Positions 11,360-25,489 of a stretch of DNA of 64,000 nt are shown here, in pieces (positions within the stretch are counted from its first letter, which is position 1; each line of letters starts with the position of its first letter). The notes beneath the pieces are model-generated. The model ran no database searches and was not told where the DNA came from. It was given only the letters and a program-made list of their open reading frames with translations. This DNA comes from Sphagnum compactum. Taxonomy: Eukaryota > Bryophyta > Sphagnopsida > Sphagnales. A program made the translations under genes and the position numbers. The DNA lies in the NCBI GenBank assembly GCA_965153455.1, contig OZ234501.1, forward strand, positions 6,448,001-6,512,000, in the 5' to 3' direction.

Positions 11360-11740
11360 ACAAGTGATCAGCAACAAATGGTCAAAGCCTATTCATAGAT
11401 GGGTCGTGCACATGATTGTGAAGACCCTGGGTTCTGCCTGCCTGCTCCTTCAAATCCGCTGGCAGAAAGGGAGGCAGGCAGATAGAATGCACGCATCGTC
11501 TGCCCACCTTTTTAGCTGTTCCATCTAAATTTTCTCTCCCTGCCCCTGTATTTTCATGCATAAATTTTCACGAGGATAGGTGCAGGCCATGTATGGAATG
11601 TTTTTTAATGCAATTTGTTCAAAAACATTCCATACATGGGCAGCACATATCCTAGTGGCTTGTAAAGCATGTGAGGAGAGCCAATTGGATGGTGCCAACA
11701 TGCCCCAAATGGATGTTTCTTATTGTTTTGATGGGGGGGG
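11360..11740. other. upstream flank of the alpha-mannosidase relic
   Basis: This stretch is somewhat GC-richer than the deserts, but I could not find the N-terminal GH38 catalytic exons here or further upstream. It contains the inverted repeat at 11587-11639. Confidence 0.4.
11587..11639. repeat. 19-bp perfect inverted repeat (hairpin)
   Basis: CCATGTATGGAATGTTTTT (11587-11605) pairs exactly with 11621-11639 across a 15-nt loop. The unbroken stem suggests a recent origin or selection. It could be a foldback element end or a small-RNA precursor; no flanking duplication was seen. Confidence 0.65.
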
Positions 11741-11744
11741 GGGG

Positions 11745-11940
11745 TTGAATTCCCATCAAGTTCCCCTTGTTCCTATCGAGTTCTCATCAAATTCCTTTTG
11801 TTCCCATCAATAACTCATCAAACTCCTTTTGTTCTCATCAAGTTCCCAAATAGTTCCCATCAAATTCCTCTTGTTCCCATCAATAGACCATCAAAATCAT
11901 TTTGTTCCCATCAACTTCCTTTTGTTCCCAACCCAACCTT
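11745..11940. repeat. GTTCCCATCAA minisatellite
   Basis: Irregular units of about 20-35 bp built on TTCCCATCAA alternating with TTCCTTTTGTTCCC. Related motifs recur near 61230-61320, 61720-61805 and, inverted, near 63330-63370. Confidence 0.65.
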
Positions 11941-12298
11941 ACATAAACCCCCACAAAGCTCTAAACTTTTGCATTAAAAGTTTTTTTTGCAACTTGAAAA
12001 TTTGGCTCTTGAGATGGTTCCATGGTAAGAAAAACCAAAAAATTGTATTAAAAAAAAGAAATTTTTTTGAGAAACATGGTGCATGTATAGTGTGTAGTGA
12101 GAAAATGGCTATACATGGAGGATACATGGATGATGGGTGCAGTTTATTTTTTCCCCATTTTTTGGTGGAATTTGACCCCAAAATAACAAAATTAGTCGAC
12201 TTTATAGTTGAAAAAAAATTCGAAATTTATCTCAATTTCTTTATCGAAAAATGGCGAAATTTTGCCAAAAAAAAACCACTGGATGGGCGCCTCAAGAA

Positions 12299-14990
12299 CT
12301 AGGTAGGTGAGCACAAGTGAGCATGAAGGTGAATGGTGAGACTCTTGAGAAACTTGAGTAGAGTGCTAAAAGGAGCACTGCAGTTCCTGGGCAGGACGGA
12401 ATGGGGAGGTATGGTGGCAGACGATTTTCTACGCAGTGCGGTCGAACAGAAAGTTTGAGATTTTCTACCTGCCAAGGTTTCTAGAAGATCGCAGGCAGAT
12501 TTGCTTCTCACCCACATGACAGACTGCTGCGCTTCTTCAATCATGTGCGTATGCTAAAAAATGGAACCTCTTGTCCTTCAACCCAATCTGCTAGATCCAT
12601 GTTCCAGTTAGTGCGCAGGGAAGCTACACAAAGTGGAAACCTCACTGGAAGTGCTATCAGATTACATTATGTTTAGTTAATATATGATACATTTTGTATA
12701 AATATAATATTCAAACATGTATATCATGGTGAATGGTGTCAATTTTTTTGTATATAAAACAGGGCAAAAATGTTTTTAAAAAATGTCCAGTAGCAACACG
12801 ATTTTTCTGCATATTTACCAAACATTTACCACTAATATATCCTGTTAAGCTTGTGAGGAAACAAAAAATTTGCAAGAAAAAACTTATGAAATTGTTAGAT
12901 AATAGTTTTAAGCAGTAAATTTAAAATATAACAAGATTCTTAAGGTTTTTTTACTTTCCTTTCTAACCTGAAGCCCAGTTTTGCTAATTCCTCATGTCAT
13001 TGGCATGGCTATATCACAAAATTGAAAAATAATACCCTAAACACAATTACTCTAATTTTGCATTGTTCATTCCATTACACTTGAGGGATAACATTTATGT
13101 GTTGCTTATGGACTAATCAATAGTGTGAGTCATGAAAAAATTCACTTCATTGCCAAACATGAATGGACCATAAATCTTCACATCCACAAATAAGCACTTG
13201 CTACAAATGTGCATTTGCCCCTAGAAGCCAAACATACTTAAGCCAAACATACCTAAAGTGATAAAGAAACAACCAAGCTAAAAATTGCTATCGTTGGAAA
13301 CATGAATGTTAAAACAAGGGTTGTTGGGATAAAAATACTCCTTTGGAATGTGAATCTCTAAACTAAAACGTAAAATTTTTCATTTATTTAAAATGTAGTT
13401 TATTTACAAAAGAAATCTAGTTCTTTTTCATTATCCAAATTCACTAGGTTTTTAATGAATTAAGACAAGATTGACTAATATGTAACTTGTATGATTTTGG
13501 TCAAAAACATTAGGTAGTTATAAAAAATTTAATGAAATGTTTTTAATTGTTTTGGATAGTCACATGTTGCACTAGATGATTTTTTAAGTCTTTAATTATG
13601 ACATGAATAAATGAGGTTTCAAGTTAATATGACATGGACTAAAATGTCATGTCATCATACCATTTTTTTTGGATCATAGAATCACAAATTGTATTTTTGT
13701 CATGGCATGTTGTGACAAAAATACATGCCATGAAAAATTAAAATTAAAATTTTTATTATTTTTGTTTTTTCAATTTTGTCAACAAATGTTTTTACACTAT
13801 TCACCATGATGTAGATGTTTGTATATTGCATTTGTACAAAATACACTAACGCATGCATCCATCAAGGTTCAAACCCAAAACCTTAAAAAGTTTACCAAGG
13901 GTTTGATTACCAAACCACTTCAAGACTTTATTAACGAACAAAAAAAGTTTAATTTATTATGTTTAGCATGAAATTGTTTAAGAAATTCAAACTTTAACAT
14001 ATGTTTTCTTTTTAAAATTTTGATCAAATTTTACAAATGTAACCATGATCTTGAAACTTATTCAATAATGTATTAGAAAATAATAAGTTGTAAATATTTA
14101 ATTTAAATTTTTTTAAAAACTTAAAATAACATGTCATGAATAAATTTACAAATCTCTTTTTATTTAAATTGACCTATAATCTTTGTAAATTCAATGTGAA
14201 TTCAAGAATGCATTCATTAAATCTTTAACAATGTTATTTTCATTACGTAAAGTATGTCCATTTTTCGAAGAAATGCAAGGTTTCATTTTCTCCAATATGA
14301 TTAGGTACAAAGTTTATTTATTTATTTTTGTGATGTTATTAAAATGGCAATCATTTAGCCACATTTTGTTATAGACAAGTTGTGGAATTAGAAACTTGTT
14401 TAAATCCTTCCATATTATGGCTACCTACTATAATTTATTTAAAAAAATTGTCGACATATATTTTAAAATTGAAAAAAAATGATTTTTTTCTTTAAAAAAA
14501 TCATTATTGATGTTGTTGTCCATTTAAAATGCCAAAATTTGGTCACAAGAAGAAACATTAATTAAGCAATCAATATAGCCATTTAATTAGCAACATGAAT
14601 CATACACTTATATATATGATTAATTACATAACTTTGGAAAAATTATTGTTACATATTATTATTTTTTTTAATGATGTAAGAATATATTTTACCTTCATTT
14701 CCTTTACAAAAGTAAAAACAACATAATTTGATAAAATTTTGGGCATTAAATAGTTGAAATTTTTTATACACCAAGAGAAAAAAGTGGGGAAAAAAATTAG
14801 GGATTATTTTTGGGGTTTTTTGATGTGGTATCATGAACATTCATAATAAAAAACTTATCCATGATGCCTAAAACAAACTAAAAATAAACATACATTTTAA
14901 GTTACCTAATTTTACAATAATTTAACATATGAAAAAATTATAATTTAGAGATTTACATGCATCTTAAACTAATTTGCATTCATGACATTT
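12299..14990. other. intergenic, no gene recognised
   Basis: A minus-strand open frame of 81 codons at 12299-12544 resembles nothing I know. The rest is AT-rich. At 13690-13740 a short inverted repeat pairs GTATTTTTGTCA with TGACAAAAATAC. Near 13858-13925 a minus-strand stretch looks vaguely tRNA-like (see findings). Confidence 0.4.
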
Positions 14991-14994
14991 TGGT

Positions 14995-15510
14995 CTAATC
15001 ACTAACCCATTCAAATATAAATGTGAGATGTGCCAAGTTTTTATACATCCATTTCAAGAAACTATGCAAAATGCAACTCATGAGTAATGAATTTGACATA
15101 TTCAAAATGAATGATTCAACTCATGTGTAAATGTTGATAGTTCAAAAAATGTGAAAAAACTCATTAATTCGTTCAAATATAAATGTGAAGCATTAAGTTG
15201 TTATGTGTGTTTCAATATATACTAGTAAATGCAATATGTAACATTTGAATAATGGTTTCAATAAGTTCAAAGTGGATGATTCAACTCATGTAAAGATTTT
15301 GATAATTTTAGAAATGTGGAAAAACTCATTAAACCATTCAAATATAATTGTAAAGTATTGAATTGCATGTGTTTTAATATATTTTAATAAATGCAAGATG
15401 CAACTTGTAAGGAACGGTTTTGACATATTAAAAGTGAATGGTTCAACTCATGTACACATGTTGATAATTGAAAAGATGTGAAAAAATCATTAATTCATTC
15501 CAATATTACT
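14995..15510. repeat. 163-bp tandem repeat, about three units
   Basis: The anchor CATTCAAATATAAATGTGA recurs near 15008, 15172, 15335 and (partly) 15498, giving spacings of about 163-164 bp. Units also share GATTCAACTCATG, TGTTGATA, ATGTGAAAAAACTCATTAA and AAATGCAA. Unit length is typical of nucleosome-sized plant satellites, but only three copies are present. Confidence 0.75.
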
Positions 15511-15946
15511 TCCATGCTCTATTGTATTTGTCCTTGTTTCATGTGTACCATGAAACAAACACTTGACCTTGTATGCATCACTTGCATCCAAGCTTTAATC
15601 ATGGGAAAGAAAGGGAAGAAACCTTGGAAACAAGAGGTGAGCACTAGGGTAGAACCTTTGCTAGAAGTAGCTTTGCTTGGTTCCTTCCCCTGCTCTTGCT
15701 GAGGAGGTTACGACAAAGAGCTCTTTCAAGTAAGAGCATTGTCAAGGTATGAATCTTCTTTGTTGTTGATTTTCTAGATTGTATTAATGCTTGTATGTGT
15801 GTATGATTATTGAATTGTGTGTTTTCTGTTTGTATGTTAATCTAAAGTTATGTGTTTTTTTTGTAGAGTTTGGTCTTGAGGGCTTCCTTCCTTTGACGCC
15901 TCCATCAATATCCCCCTAGTCTCCAACAAAGAAGCAACTATATGTA

Positions 15947-16177
15947 ATGACTGCCGAGGTGAAAGCACACCTTGTGGCGGTGGATGCAAAACTTGTGGTG
16001 GTGGAAGGAGACCTCAAGGAGTTCAAAATGCTTGGACACCATTGGAGTAGGAATGATTTAATAATTTGTGTAGCAGAAATCTTGAAATGGAGTGTAAACT
16101 TGAGAGGAGAGGAGGGCGGTGATGGAAAACAATTCTTCCGAGATGACTTGTTCACACATGTGGTGGTGAATATTTGA
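15947..16177 (+). CDS. small uncharacterised open reading frame (doubtful)
   Basis: 76-codon frame opening with TAEVKAHLVAVDAKLVVVEG, which has heptad-like alternation and could form a short coiled coil, followed by a charged, glycine-containing tail. It lies in a locally GC-richer island (about 15.6-16.2 kb). No splice partner, domain or family is recognised, and coiled-coil starts of this kind also occur in retroelement gag proteins. It may be chance. Confidence 0.2.
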   Translation: MTAEVKAHLVAVDAKLVVVEGDLKEFKMLGHHWSRNDLIICVAEILKWSVNLRGEEGGDGKQFFRDDLFTHVVVNI

Positions 16178-16179
16178 TA

Positions 16180-19100
16180 AGTAGTAAGGCACTACAACGT
16201 TACTACTTCCTAATTTTTGTACTAGTACTTTCAAAGACATAAGTGAAGGATATAAATGTTTACTGTTGTTTTCAAACAATTTTTAGGATGTTCTAACTAC
16301 TTGAACTTGCCATTCAAGTAGGTTCTAAGGTCATGGGCATGTCACTGCGAGAGTACTGGGAGCTTTCTCGTCGTTGCATTAATTTGATAAACTCAATTGC
16401 ACACTTTACAAATATTGAGGTTCTTGAGCTTGCTATGGCCCATTCTACACAGGCCATCAAACTCTTTTTTAACTTCTGGACTCATCTTCCAAACTAGTGT
16501 GGGGTCATTGACCGGTTTAAAGATTTCAAAAAGGCCTTTCCTCAAAATTTCATTTAGAAGGTAAAGACCTTTCATTTAGAATAAATTTCATAGATGGTTT
16601 CTACTTATCCTCTATTGATTTACAATTTTTTGGGAGCTTGTGGATGGTTTCATTCATCCATATGTCCAACATTCTTCTTTGATTAATTTTGTTCCTTCCC
16701 ATTTTGCAAAACTGGCTTGATTTGAAAGTGTGTGTTTTTGAAGACATGGCCCATGGGCATGGGAACAGTGGAAATCCCTTACATTGAACAACATAGTGCT
16801 TAGCTGCCCAAATCTTTTCATCACCATTATTTGTTCCTAATTCATTCTTTCCACTTTTTGACTCTTGATTTTAGTATGCTTAAACCTGTTATTACTCTTC
16901 TCAGAGGAGATTGGTAAGTGTTTCTTTTCGTGTTCAAATAATATTCACCATGTAAAATAATTTGGAATGGCATTCTGCATACATTTTTTGTGGATAAGTC
17001 TTGATAGTCCACTTAATTGTTGTGTTTCTACTTCCCTAATTCACTTCCAACCAAAATCATCATCCTGCTAGATTATTACATAATGCCATCATAATGAACT
17101 ATTATTCCAAAAATTGGAGACTAATGCAATGCTTATGGTAAAAGGAATTGAGGTTTTGATGTTTGCATAACATGTAGGGCTCATTTCTATGAGACACTTC
17201 GTGACCTCTAAAACCTAACCGCAATATACTGTTTATGGCAGGGTTGATGATTGCATGTTATCTCCTCTTCATCTATGGATACCCCCCCAAAAGACATTTT
17301 GATTATCTCAAACAAAAAAACCTTAGCAAAACAAGCAATAGAATTCTGCTTTGATCTTGAGAGCCAAGAATTGTAACCTTAAGAAGCTTTGCAAAGAATT
17401 GCCAAGTTGTGTACAATAGCAACCGCATGTCTTACCTCTTCAATGTCTTCATAAGGTAAGATGATTTGTGAGATTACAACCAGTAGAAAGATAAGCACTA
17501 AAGGCAAAGGCAAATGCAATGTAACAGTCCGAATAAAATTTGTTGTGCTATCTGGATGAACACAGTATAATCTTGTCTTAAGGAAGAACAAACCCCAACA
17601 GTAGAAATAGTTCATCAATGCCTAGTCTTGGGACACTATAAAGAAGGTAAAAGCTCATTTTTTAACACTGTTAGGAAATACCATTGTCAAAGATTGAACT
17701 CAAACTTTTTTTCACATTTTTGAAAAATTCCTGAAACATTGATAAGAAGGATTTGTATTAGTTGATTCTTGACTCTCCTTGTTTGTTGTATATTTCAGGA
17801 TAATTGGTATTGCAACTTGTGTTTATGAAGAACTCACTTTCAACTACTTTGCAAAGACATTAAAATGGAAACACATGTGCAAGGCGCACACATACTCCAC
17901 CCAAGGTGCAAAAATGACCACTCTAATGCACATGAGTAGTTGTGCTCCATCACCTGTTTGATTGATCCTATGACAATCTCTGAAGGAATATATTCAATCC
18001 ATGTATTTTGATAAGTTTTTCAATTTCACATATTTGCCCGTGAAATTTGTTCCTCATTTGGAGGTTTGATGAACCCTTTTAGTGTTCACCAAAATGTGGG
18101 GAGGAGATTGTGTGTGGCTTGTCATAACTAAGACCCTAATGAAGCATTTAGAATAAATAGTTTCTATTGTTCAAGCTGAGATTGTAATGAAACATTTAGA
18201 ATGCATTGTTTCTATTTTTTAGATGAAAGACAAAATCAATATATGCATTTCTACTATTGTTCATTTTAAGAATTATGTGTGAACATATTCCAATCTTTGG
18301 ATAAACAAAGATTGAATGTTTCATGGTTATGCTTGTGGTGGAAAGATGCCACTTCAATGAAGTTTCCCAATTTTCATAACGCTAAAGAAAATAGTTGTTT
18401 TGATTGTTCCCTTTGTTTGCAGAAGAAAGCTGAAAAAAACTCCACCTTTCAATCCATATCATGCTCTGACATCAACTGTCTTGAGTGTTCTCACTATGCC
18501 AAATATGATTACTACTTGAAAGCACTTGTTGCAAGTGCTCTAGCCCCTCCAGTCTTGGATGTCTAGTGGAATGGATTTTGTTCAGATTTATGCTCAAGGC
18601 TGCAATTGTGAAGGCACTCTTATATCACGAAAGTGAAATGTATAGCCCAAATATGTAGGTCCAAGAAGGGGATGTTGGCCCTCACTTACATAGGCAACAA
18701 TGAAAGACCTTCATACAGTCCCAACCCACAAATTGCCAAACTCAAGTTTTGGTTTTGTGCAAATGATCTTGTAAGGTGTGTCATGGGCACCAAGAGAAAG
18801 CACATTTGACAAGGCCTCTTGTACCCACAATGTGGCCTGTGATGTCAAGGATGTGTCTAACTCAAGAAGAGGTCCATAGCCTTGAAGATGCTAGGATTTT
18901 GTTGAAAAAAAAATGACCTAATACCACATCAACTATTTTCAAAAGTTGATATGGGCCTAGGATTTGATGTGACACAACCTCCAAATTCCCATGCCTACCC
19001 CATAACTCATTTTGGCAAGGAGGTACATCAAGTTGTTGCAAGCCTTGACCATAATAACAGATGGACAATTTTGTTAATTGTATGGTGGCCATTGTAAAAC

Positions 19101-22100
19101 TATTAATTATGGGTGTTCCACCATTTGGCTACAAAAAAATCAAAACCATAGAGAGGAATTTTTGCAAATTCGCACCTATATCAGGTCACAATTGGGAATT
19201 TCCCAAGTTGCAATTGTCCAAACTTCATCAATATGTCTACAACAACATTAGGAAAGAGGGGGAAGTGGGTGCCATGCAAACACATTTACTAAATGTTTTA
19301 CCATGCGGTGCATTGCAATGATGCAATCCTAAACATGATATTTGCATCCATCAACCAACCTCAAGCTTTGATGAGGTCATTATTGTTGCAAAGGGCAACC
19401 TTTGTTGTCCCATGAGGTTTGTTAAATTGAAATGTCCAAAACAATGATTTATTTTGTCCCCAATTTTGTGGTTTGGAAATTTTGGCAATTTTTGGAAAAC
19501 AATTGCCAACTTTTTTTTGACATTTACATTATAAAAATGAAAGCTTCAAATGTTTCTTGATTTTTTTGTAGCCACAATGATCCAAGACCATTTTTGCAAG
19601 TGCATGAAGTTACTTTACTACTTGAAAACTTATAAATATATGAAAAATGGGTTACAAACATGTATAAAAAAATTAACCATTGGGTGAAAATACACTATAG
19701 GATGGCCACTTTGGGCACTTTCATGACAAATATGTAATGTATATTTTTGCAAAACATTTTGCATTTAATTTTGGGTTTCATTTTTGGTGTTTGGGCTTGA
19801 TACTTTGATTTTCACAAAGTTAATTATATATAATTTTTTTGAAAAAAAAATAAAAAATTAAAAGATTAAATCCAAGGAATAATGGGTATATTATGGTATT
19901 TGTAATATAATAAAAAAAAATTATGTTTTTAGATTGCCTTAGGTTTGGGTTTGAATTAATCAACCAAAAAAAATGTTTGAAATGAAAACTAAAAAAAATG
20001 ACCCACTTCACATATCTTGTCATCTTCCATTTGAAAGTGATAGTTTATCAAAATGTTAATTTACCACATACTTATGGTCATTAACCCCAAAAACACCCAT
20101 TTGTGATATGATAATTATCAAAATCTTCACATGGCTCACAAACTTATTCCAATCATATGGAATCACAATGTTTGATAGATACTACAAATTTCATAAAGAC
20201 TAAAAATCATTTCAATCATTTTTTAAAGTATATTTGCATTTTTTAATATGTTGTGACATATATAATTTTGGCACAAATATAGTCTAACATCACATCATAT
20301 TATATTAAAAAATGTAGCTTCTTTGGAATTTGATTATTTGGGTTTAAACCTACCATAATCTGCAAAAACATAATGAAAATCCTTCATAATAATGAGATGG
20401 TTGAAGTTCAAACATGGGACCCCTAAAAAACACTACAATGTGACAACAATTTTGGCCCCCCTATAGTGTGTTTTCACCACATTATTGTCTTGGTAAATGA
20501 TTTGTCCAAATTGTAAAATTATTATCGAAACATAAAAGACCATTAGCTTAGCTTTATGCTTTTAAAAAAGATTCCAAAACATGCTTGAATTGTTCCACAT
20601 AATTTCCTATTTGTGTAAAAAATTGAAACTTTGATTTTAAATGTAGTTACAACCATCCTTGTCATGGTAAATAAATAGTAAAACATGGCCAACATAAGGG
20701 GCCATCAATTCAACTATGTTAATAGGGTTTTGGAGTTGAATGGATATGAGCCAGAATAAGATTAATTCTAACTTTTGTATGGGTCGACATCAAAAAACAA
20801 TGATCAAGAAGTTGCACAAGGTTGGTAAAGGTATTTAAGTTATACAAAATCAACATTGTGAAAAATTCCTTAATATATTTTTATGGAATGAACAAAATAT
20901 TTCATATATATAGTTTGAAGATATGAAGAGTATACATCAAACATATTCAAAGACTCCCACATCTTCCTATAGAAGCCATTGCAAGCCCAAATTATGGGCA
21001 AATTTAAAAGATGGCATGTGAAATTCCATTAAATTTGAATGGAATGACTAGAATATATAATCTTTTGCGGTGAGTAGTTGTTAAGGGATATGGAAAAGAA
21101 TCTAGGAAATATTTCTTTTTCTTACTTCCACTACAACATTTCTAAACACTTTGCAATTTGTAATATGGCTCCAAAGCAATTGAAGGCAAAAAACCAAGAA
21201 ACAAAAATCAAACATGTCGGTCATTTGCTAGTTGGGTGTGAAAAACATCTATGGCTTTGTAGTTGGTAGTTTCATGAAATCAATATAGACAATAACTCCA
21301 CATAAATAATATTTATGAAGCTAATGACATTGTATCTAAGAAATTATGATTTTTTGGGGATTTCAATGGACAAATAGGATAAGTTAAACTAGAAAAGATC
21401 TTCAAAATTCAAAATGTGTGTATTTTTTTGATGAATAAAAAATACTAGTTCCAAATAAGATATAAAGTTTGATCTTCATTCATGATGTATGCAGGGAAGA
21501 CAAACATATTTTCAACCTCAACACCATGGTTGATTTGGATGAAATATGGGTATAAGCTTTGAAAATGCGAATGTAGCCACAATGGGAATGAAATTAGGAT
21601 GAAAAATAAAAATGAATAATTTGGATGAAAAGTAAATGAAATGTGGATGAAAATTTATATTAATTTTTTTATAAAAAAAATAGGCTTTAGGCTCATGGTT
21701 CAAGGTTCTAGGCTCACTGATTACATGGTTGCATCATTGGTAGGCTCATCATCAATGAAAAATGTATGGTCTTCCATATGATGATGAACCTTGATTAAAA
21801 CTTTGAATAAATACTCAATGTTCAAATGCTTAAGATAGTAGGTTAAAGTTGGTGTGATTCTACCCAATGTTTGGGAACATTTGTTTCTCCCCCGAAGAAA
21901 AGTGAACTTGCATATGAATTGTTTTGGCATGAGCAAGGGAAGAAGCTCATGAATGTCTTCTAACAACATGTAAGACCAAATTACAATTTGGAATTCTTTG
22001 AACATTAAAGCAAGGAATTTTAGCAACCACATCTTTTTCCACCTTGTTGGTGTCTATGTTATGGTCTCATACACAATGACACCCTTACAAAATTACACTT

Positions 22101-23090
22101 CTAGGAAAATAACACAAAAACACCATTGAAATTGAGGATAATTAATTTCTTGGATGAGATGGAAGGTAATTGAAAAATTCAAGCGGGAAGCTTTAAGAAC
22201 AAGGTTGGCATAAAGAAACAACCTATAAACACCACTAGAAGTTAAGCAATTGAACCATTGGAAGGGAATTGAACCACATTTGAAAACAAAAGATCTCAAG
22301 TTCATGTTCCTTGAAAGGCAAAAATATAACACACAAAAGAAATAGATGAAAAAAAAAAATCAATAAAAAATAATGTTATAATTTTCTTGTGATTAAAGAT
22401 TTTTCTTTCACAAATTTACAATATGAAACTTAACGCTCATTGGTGCAAGGTTGAAAGAGCTTCCCATAATACAAGTCAATTTAATCAATTCTTTTAATGT
22501 TATCATTAAGGTTAGACCTCAAAAATTTGGAACCATCATTCCAAAGGAATGAAACATGTACACAAGTAGGGGAGAAAAAAATTAACAATTAAAATAATTT
22601 TTTTTAAGGTTTGAAAGTTTCAAGGAAAATGGAATTATAAAGAAGGTTGTGATCACCTTGTGTGGGGAATCATATTTGACAATAGTGTTATCAAGATTAG
22701 TATTTTGATATTTTTAAAAAAAGCTTACCAAGTTGTTGTGGAACATTGGTTTATCAAAATCTAAAACATGGTTGTTTTATGTGCAAAAAGATTGGTCAAG
22801 GATGCAATGTTGAACTCAATTTGAAAACTTTCACTTTTTATCCTCTCCAAATAGTCTACAATATTATGATGTTTAGCTAACAACTAGATGTAAACAACAA
22901 AATGACCTTTACACCATGTGAGGAAATATTGAAAATTAGACCTTAATTAGATAGAATGAGGTGGAACCCTTTGATTTCATGTGATGCAACCTTGTTGTCG
23001 TAGGTTGAATTTAGTTTTAGAAGTACATTTTTCATCTCCAAAATTAGATGCATGCTCATTTTGAACAAGAAGGTTGGATAATTGTAATGT
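16180..23090. other. gene desert, nothing supportable
   Basis: About 7 kb of AT-rich sequence with scattered frames under 105 codons on both strands (for example 18279-18566 plus and 21721-22032 minus). None shows a known domain, a splice-supported continuation or transposase motifs. Confidence 0.4.
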
Positions 23091-23475
23091 GGTGATGTGG
23101 GGTGCTAGGGTGTGGAGGTTCATGATGGCACATGACATGGCCTTGATTTGTGGTTAGGTATAACATGATATGGCACTAATATGGCATCAATGTGGAAAAT
23201 GGATGACGTGGCACCATGTGGCATATGATGAGGTGGCAAGGGTGGGAGTGCAAGGTGTAGGTTTAAACAAAGGTGCGAAGGTGCAAAATTCGATAGGGGT
23301 GCAAGGGTGTGAATGCCCACTATGGTAGAATGAATGTTGTGACGAATGGGAACATGATGCGCTGTCACATGGATGGGAATGTGACATCATAAGGACGAGA
23401 AATTGATGCCATAATTCAAGGAGTGTGACGTCACAAGGATGGGAACGTGATGTCAGACGAATGGGAACATGTTAG
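23090..23475. repeat. GTGGCA / GATGGGAACGTGA minisatellite-like block
   Basis: Short imperfect repeats: ATGGCACATGACATGG-type units at 23120-23240, then CACAAGGATGGGAACGTGATG-type units around 23335-23470. The long frames on the minus strand here are by-products of the repeat. Confidence 0.5.
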
Positions 23476-24189
23476 TTAGTAGAAGTGAAATTTAAATTCC
23501 TGCAAAATATTTCATACTGCTATAACAACAGATTTGCATTTCACAAGGACATGTTCACTATTTCTATCTTAAGTTTCAACAAACTTAACACTACAATTCA
23601 TTCCCATATCAAATTCATAATTATTGCATATAGTCATAATCTGCACTTCAGAATACATTGTAAAAATCACTCCCTCACAAGGTATTCCTAGACCTTTTTC
23701 CATAATACTGTCTTGGATTTTAGAAACGATAGTTTTGGTGACATTTGCCAATTCTACGATGGTACCCTGTGAGGCTTGGATAAAGCATTTCCCATGGATA
23801 AAGCAATTTCCCAAACAGTCCAGATTATGATTTGGAACTAGTTAACTTCACAGCTACCACAGGACTGTTTACTCCTCCTGCCATGATCTCTATTGATTGA
23901 TGTTCCTATGTGTGAGGAGTATCTTTCGACTCTCTCAACTGTCCAGCTGGCTGCTTCCACGACTTCTGTAAAAGTAAGGTTGGTTATCCCAATATCATAC
24001 CCTCACATGAAGACTAGCAGGCTGCATCTCTATGCAATATGTTGGCAATTTGTTTCATTTTGTGTTAAATTTTCACATGAAAACTTTTCAATAGGGTTGC
24101 AAGGAGGGACGTCCCTAATGTCTCTCCAAGCATCCCTAGCAATAATAAATTATTTAAAAAAAAACTTAAACAAAATTTTACCTCTCTAT

Positions 24190-25330
24190 TGTCCCTTGGC
24201 ATTTTTGTGACATTGCCTAGTGTCTTTTTGACATTGCTTGATGAATTTGGTGTTACCCGATATCCATCATTGCTTCTTCGAGGCTATTGGACATCTTCTT
24301 GACATGTTTTTGACACTCTTTTCATCTCTTGACATTTTCCCATATTCCTCAGAGTTTTCCCGATGTTGTCAAACACCCCCTAATGGCTTTTCTTAATGCT
24401 TTTCAACGATTTCTCAATGTTGTTCGATGTCCCCCAACATCTCCTTGGTGTTGCCCAATATCTTCTTGTCATCCCTTAGTGTTTTCTCAACCTCTCTCTT
24501 TACTTGGGAAATACTAATAATTATAATATTTTAAAAAAATTCCCAATGTCCTTTGACATTTCTCCAACGCTACCTAGAAACCCTTGATGTTTTTTCAACA
24601 CTACCCAACAACCCTTGGTGTCTCCTTGATGTTCCCTAATGTCCTTAACATTTCCCCAACATTGCTTATTGTCCTTGGGATCTTCTTAGCATTGCCTAGT
24701 GTCATCAACATCTACCTAATGTCTCCAGCATCTCCTTCGCACTGCCTAGTGTCTCCAACATTTTCATAGTCTTTCCAATGTTTCCCTTGTGTTGCTTCAT
24801 GTCCTTGGTGTCTCCTCAAGGTTGTTAGGTGACCCATGGTGTCTCCTTGGCATTTCTCAACATCTCCCCAATGTCTTGCCAATGTCTCCTTAACATTATT
24901 CGACACTTTGGTTGTCCCTCATCAAAATGTTCTTGATGTCTTTAGTTGCCAAAAAATAAAAATAAAAATTATTGACATCCCCCAACATTTTTTTGATATT
25001 GTCAAACAACCCTTATCATCTCCCTAACATTATCTAATGTCTCTTGGCATCTCATTAACATTTCCTTGATGTTGTTTAACACCTTCTTCTTCCCCTCACT
25101 TTTTCCTATCATCTTTTGTTACCCAAAAATAATCGATGTCCCTAGTCATTTTCTGATGTTGCCCAACATCCCTTAACATCTCTTGATTCACACCACTTGA
25201 AGCCCTTGTCATCCCCCAACATCTTTTCAACATCCTTCTGTTGCCAAAATAATTAAAATCTTGATGTCTCTCAAGGTCATCCTACCATCCCCATTGCCAT
25301 TCATTATCATCTCTCAAACTTGTCCTTGTT
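24190..25330. repeat. long degenerate minisatellite (CCCAACATCTCC / TTGATGTT)
   Basis: Over a kilobase of one strand is made of short variable units such as CCTAATGTC, CCCAACAT, CTCCTTGGTGTT and TTGACATT in changing order, about 20-35 bp each, interrupted by short A/T-rich scraps. There is strong strand asymmetry (pyrimidine-rich plus strand). The open frames here are repeat artefacts. Confidence 0.65.
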
Positions 25331-25489
25331 GTTTCTAAAGCTTAAATGGGATGTCTTTGAACCTAAAAATTACCAAAGACGCCTTATTTGAAACATCCCC
25401 CCAAAAGAAAAATGTTAACAACCTTATTTTTAATGAAATATGACTTAAAATGATAATTGCTATTAGTTGTGATAAGTTACAAATCTATA

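Noticed and set aside
12299-12544. 81-codon minus-strand frame considered as an upstream alpha-mannosidase exon
   Set aside because: The translation shows none of the GH38 N-terminal motifs, and its orientation match alone is not evidence.
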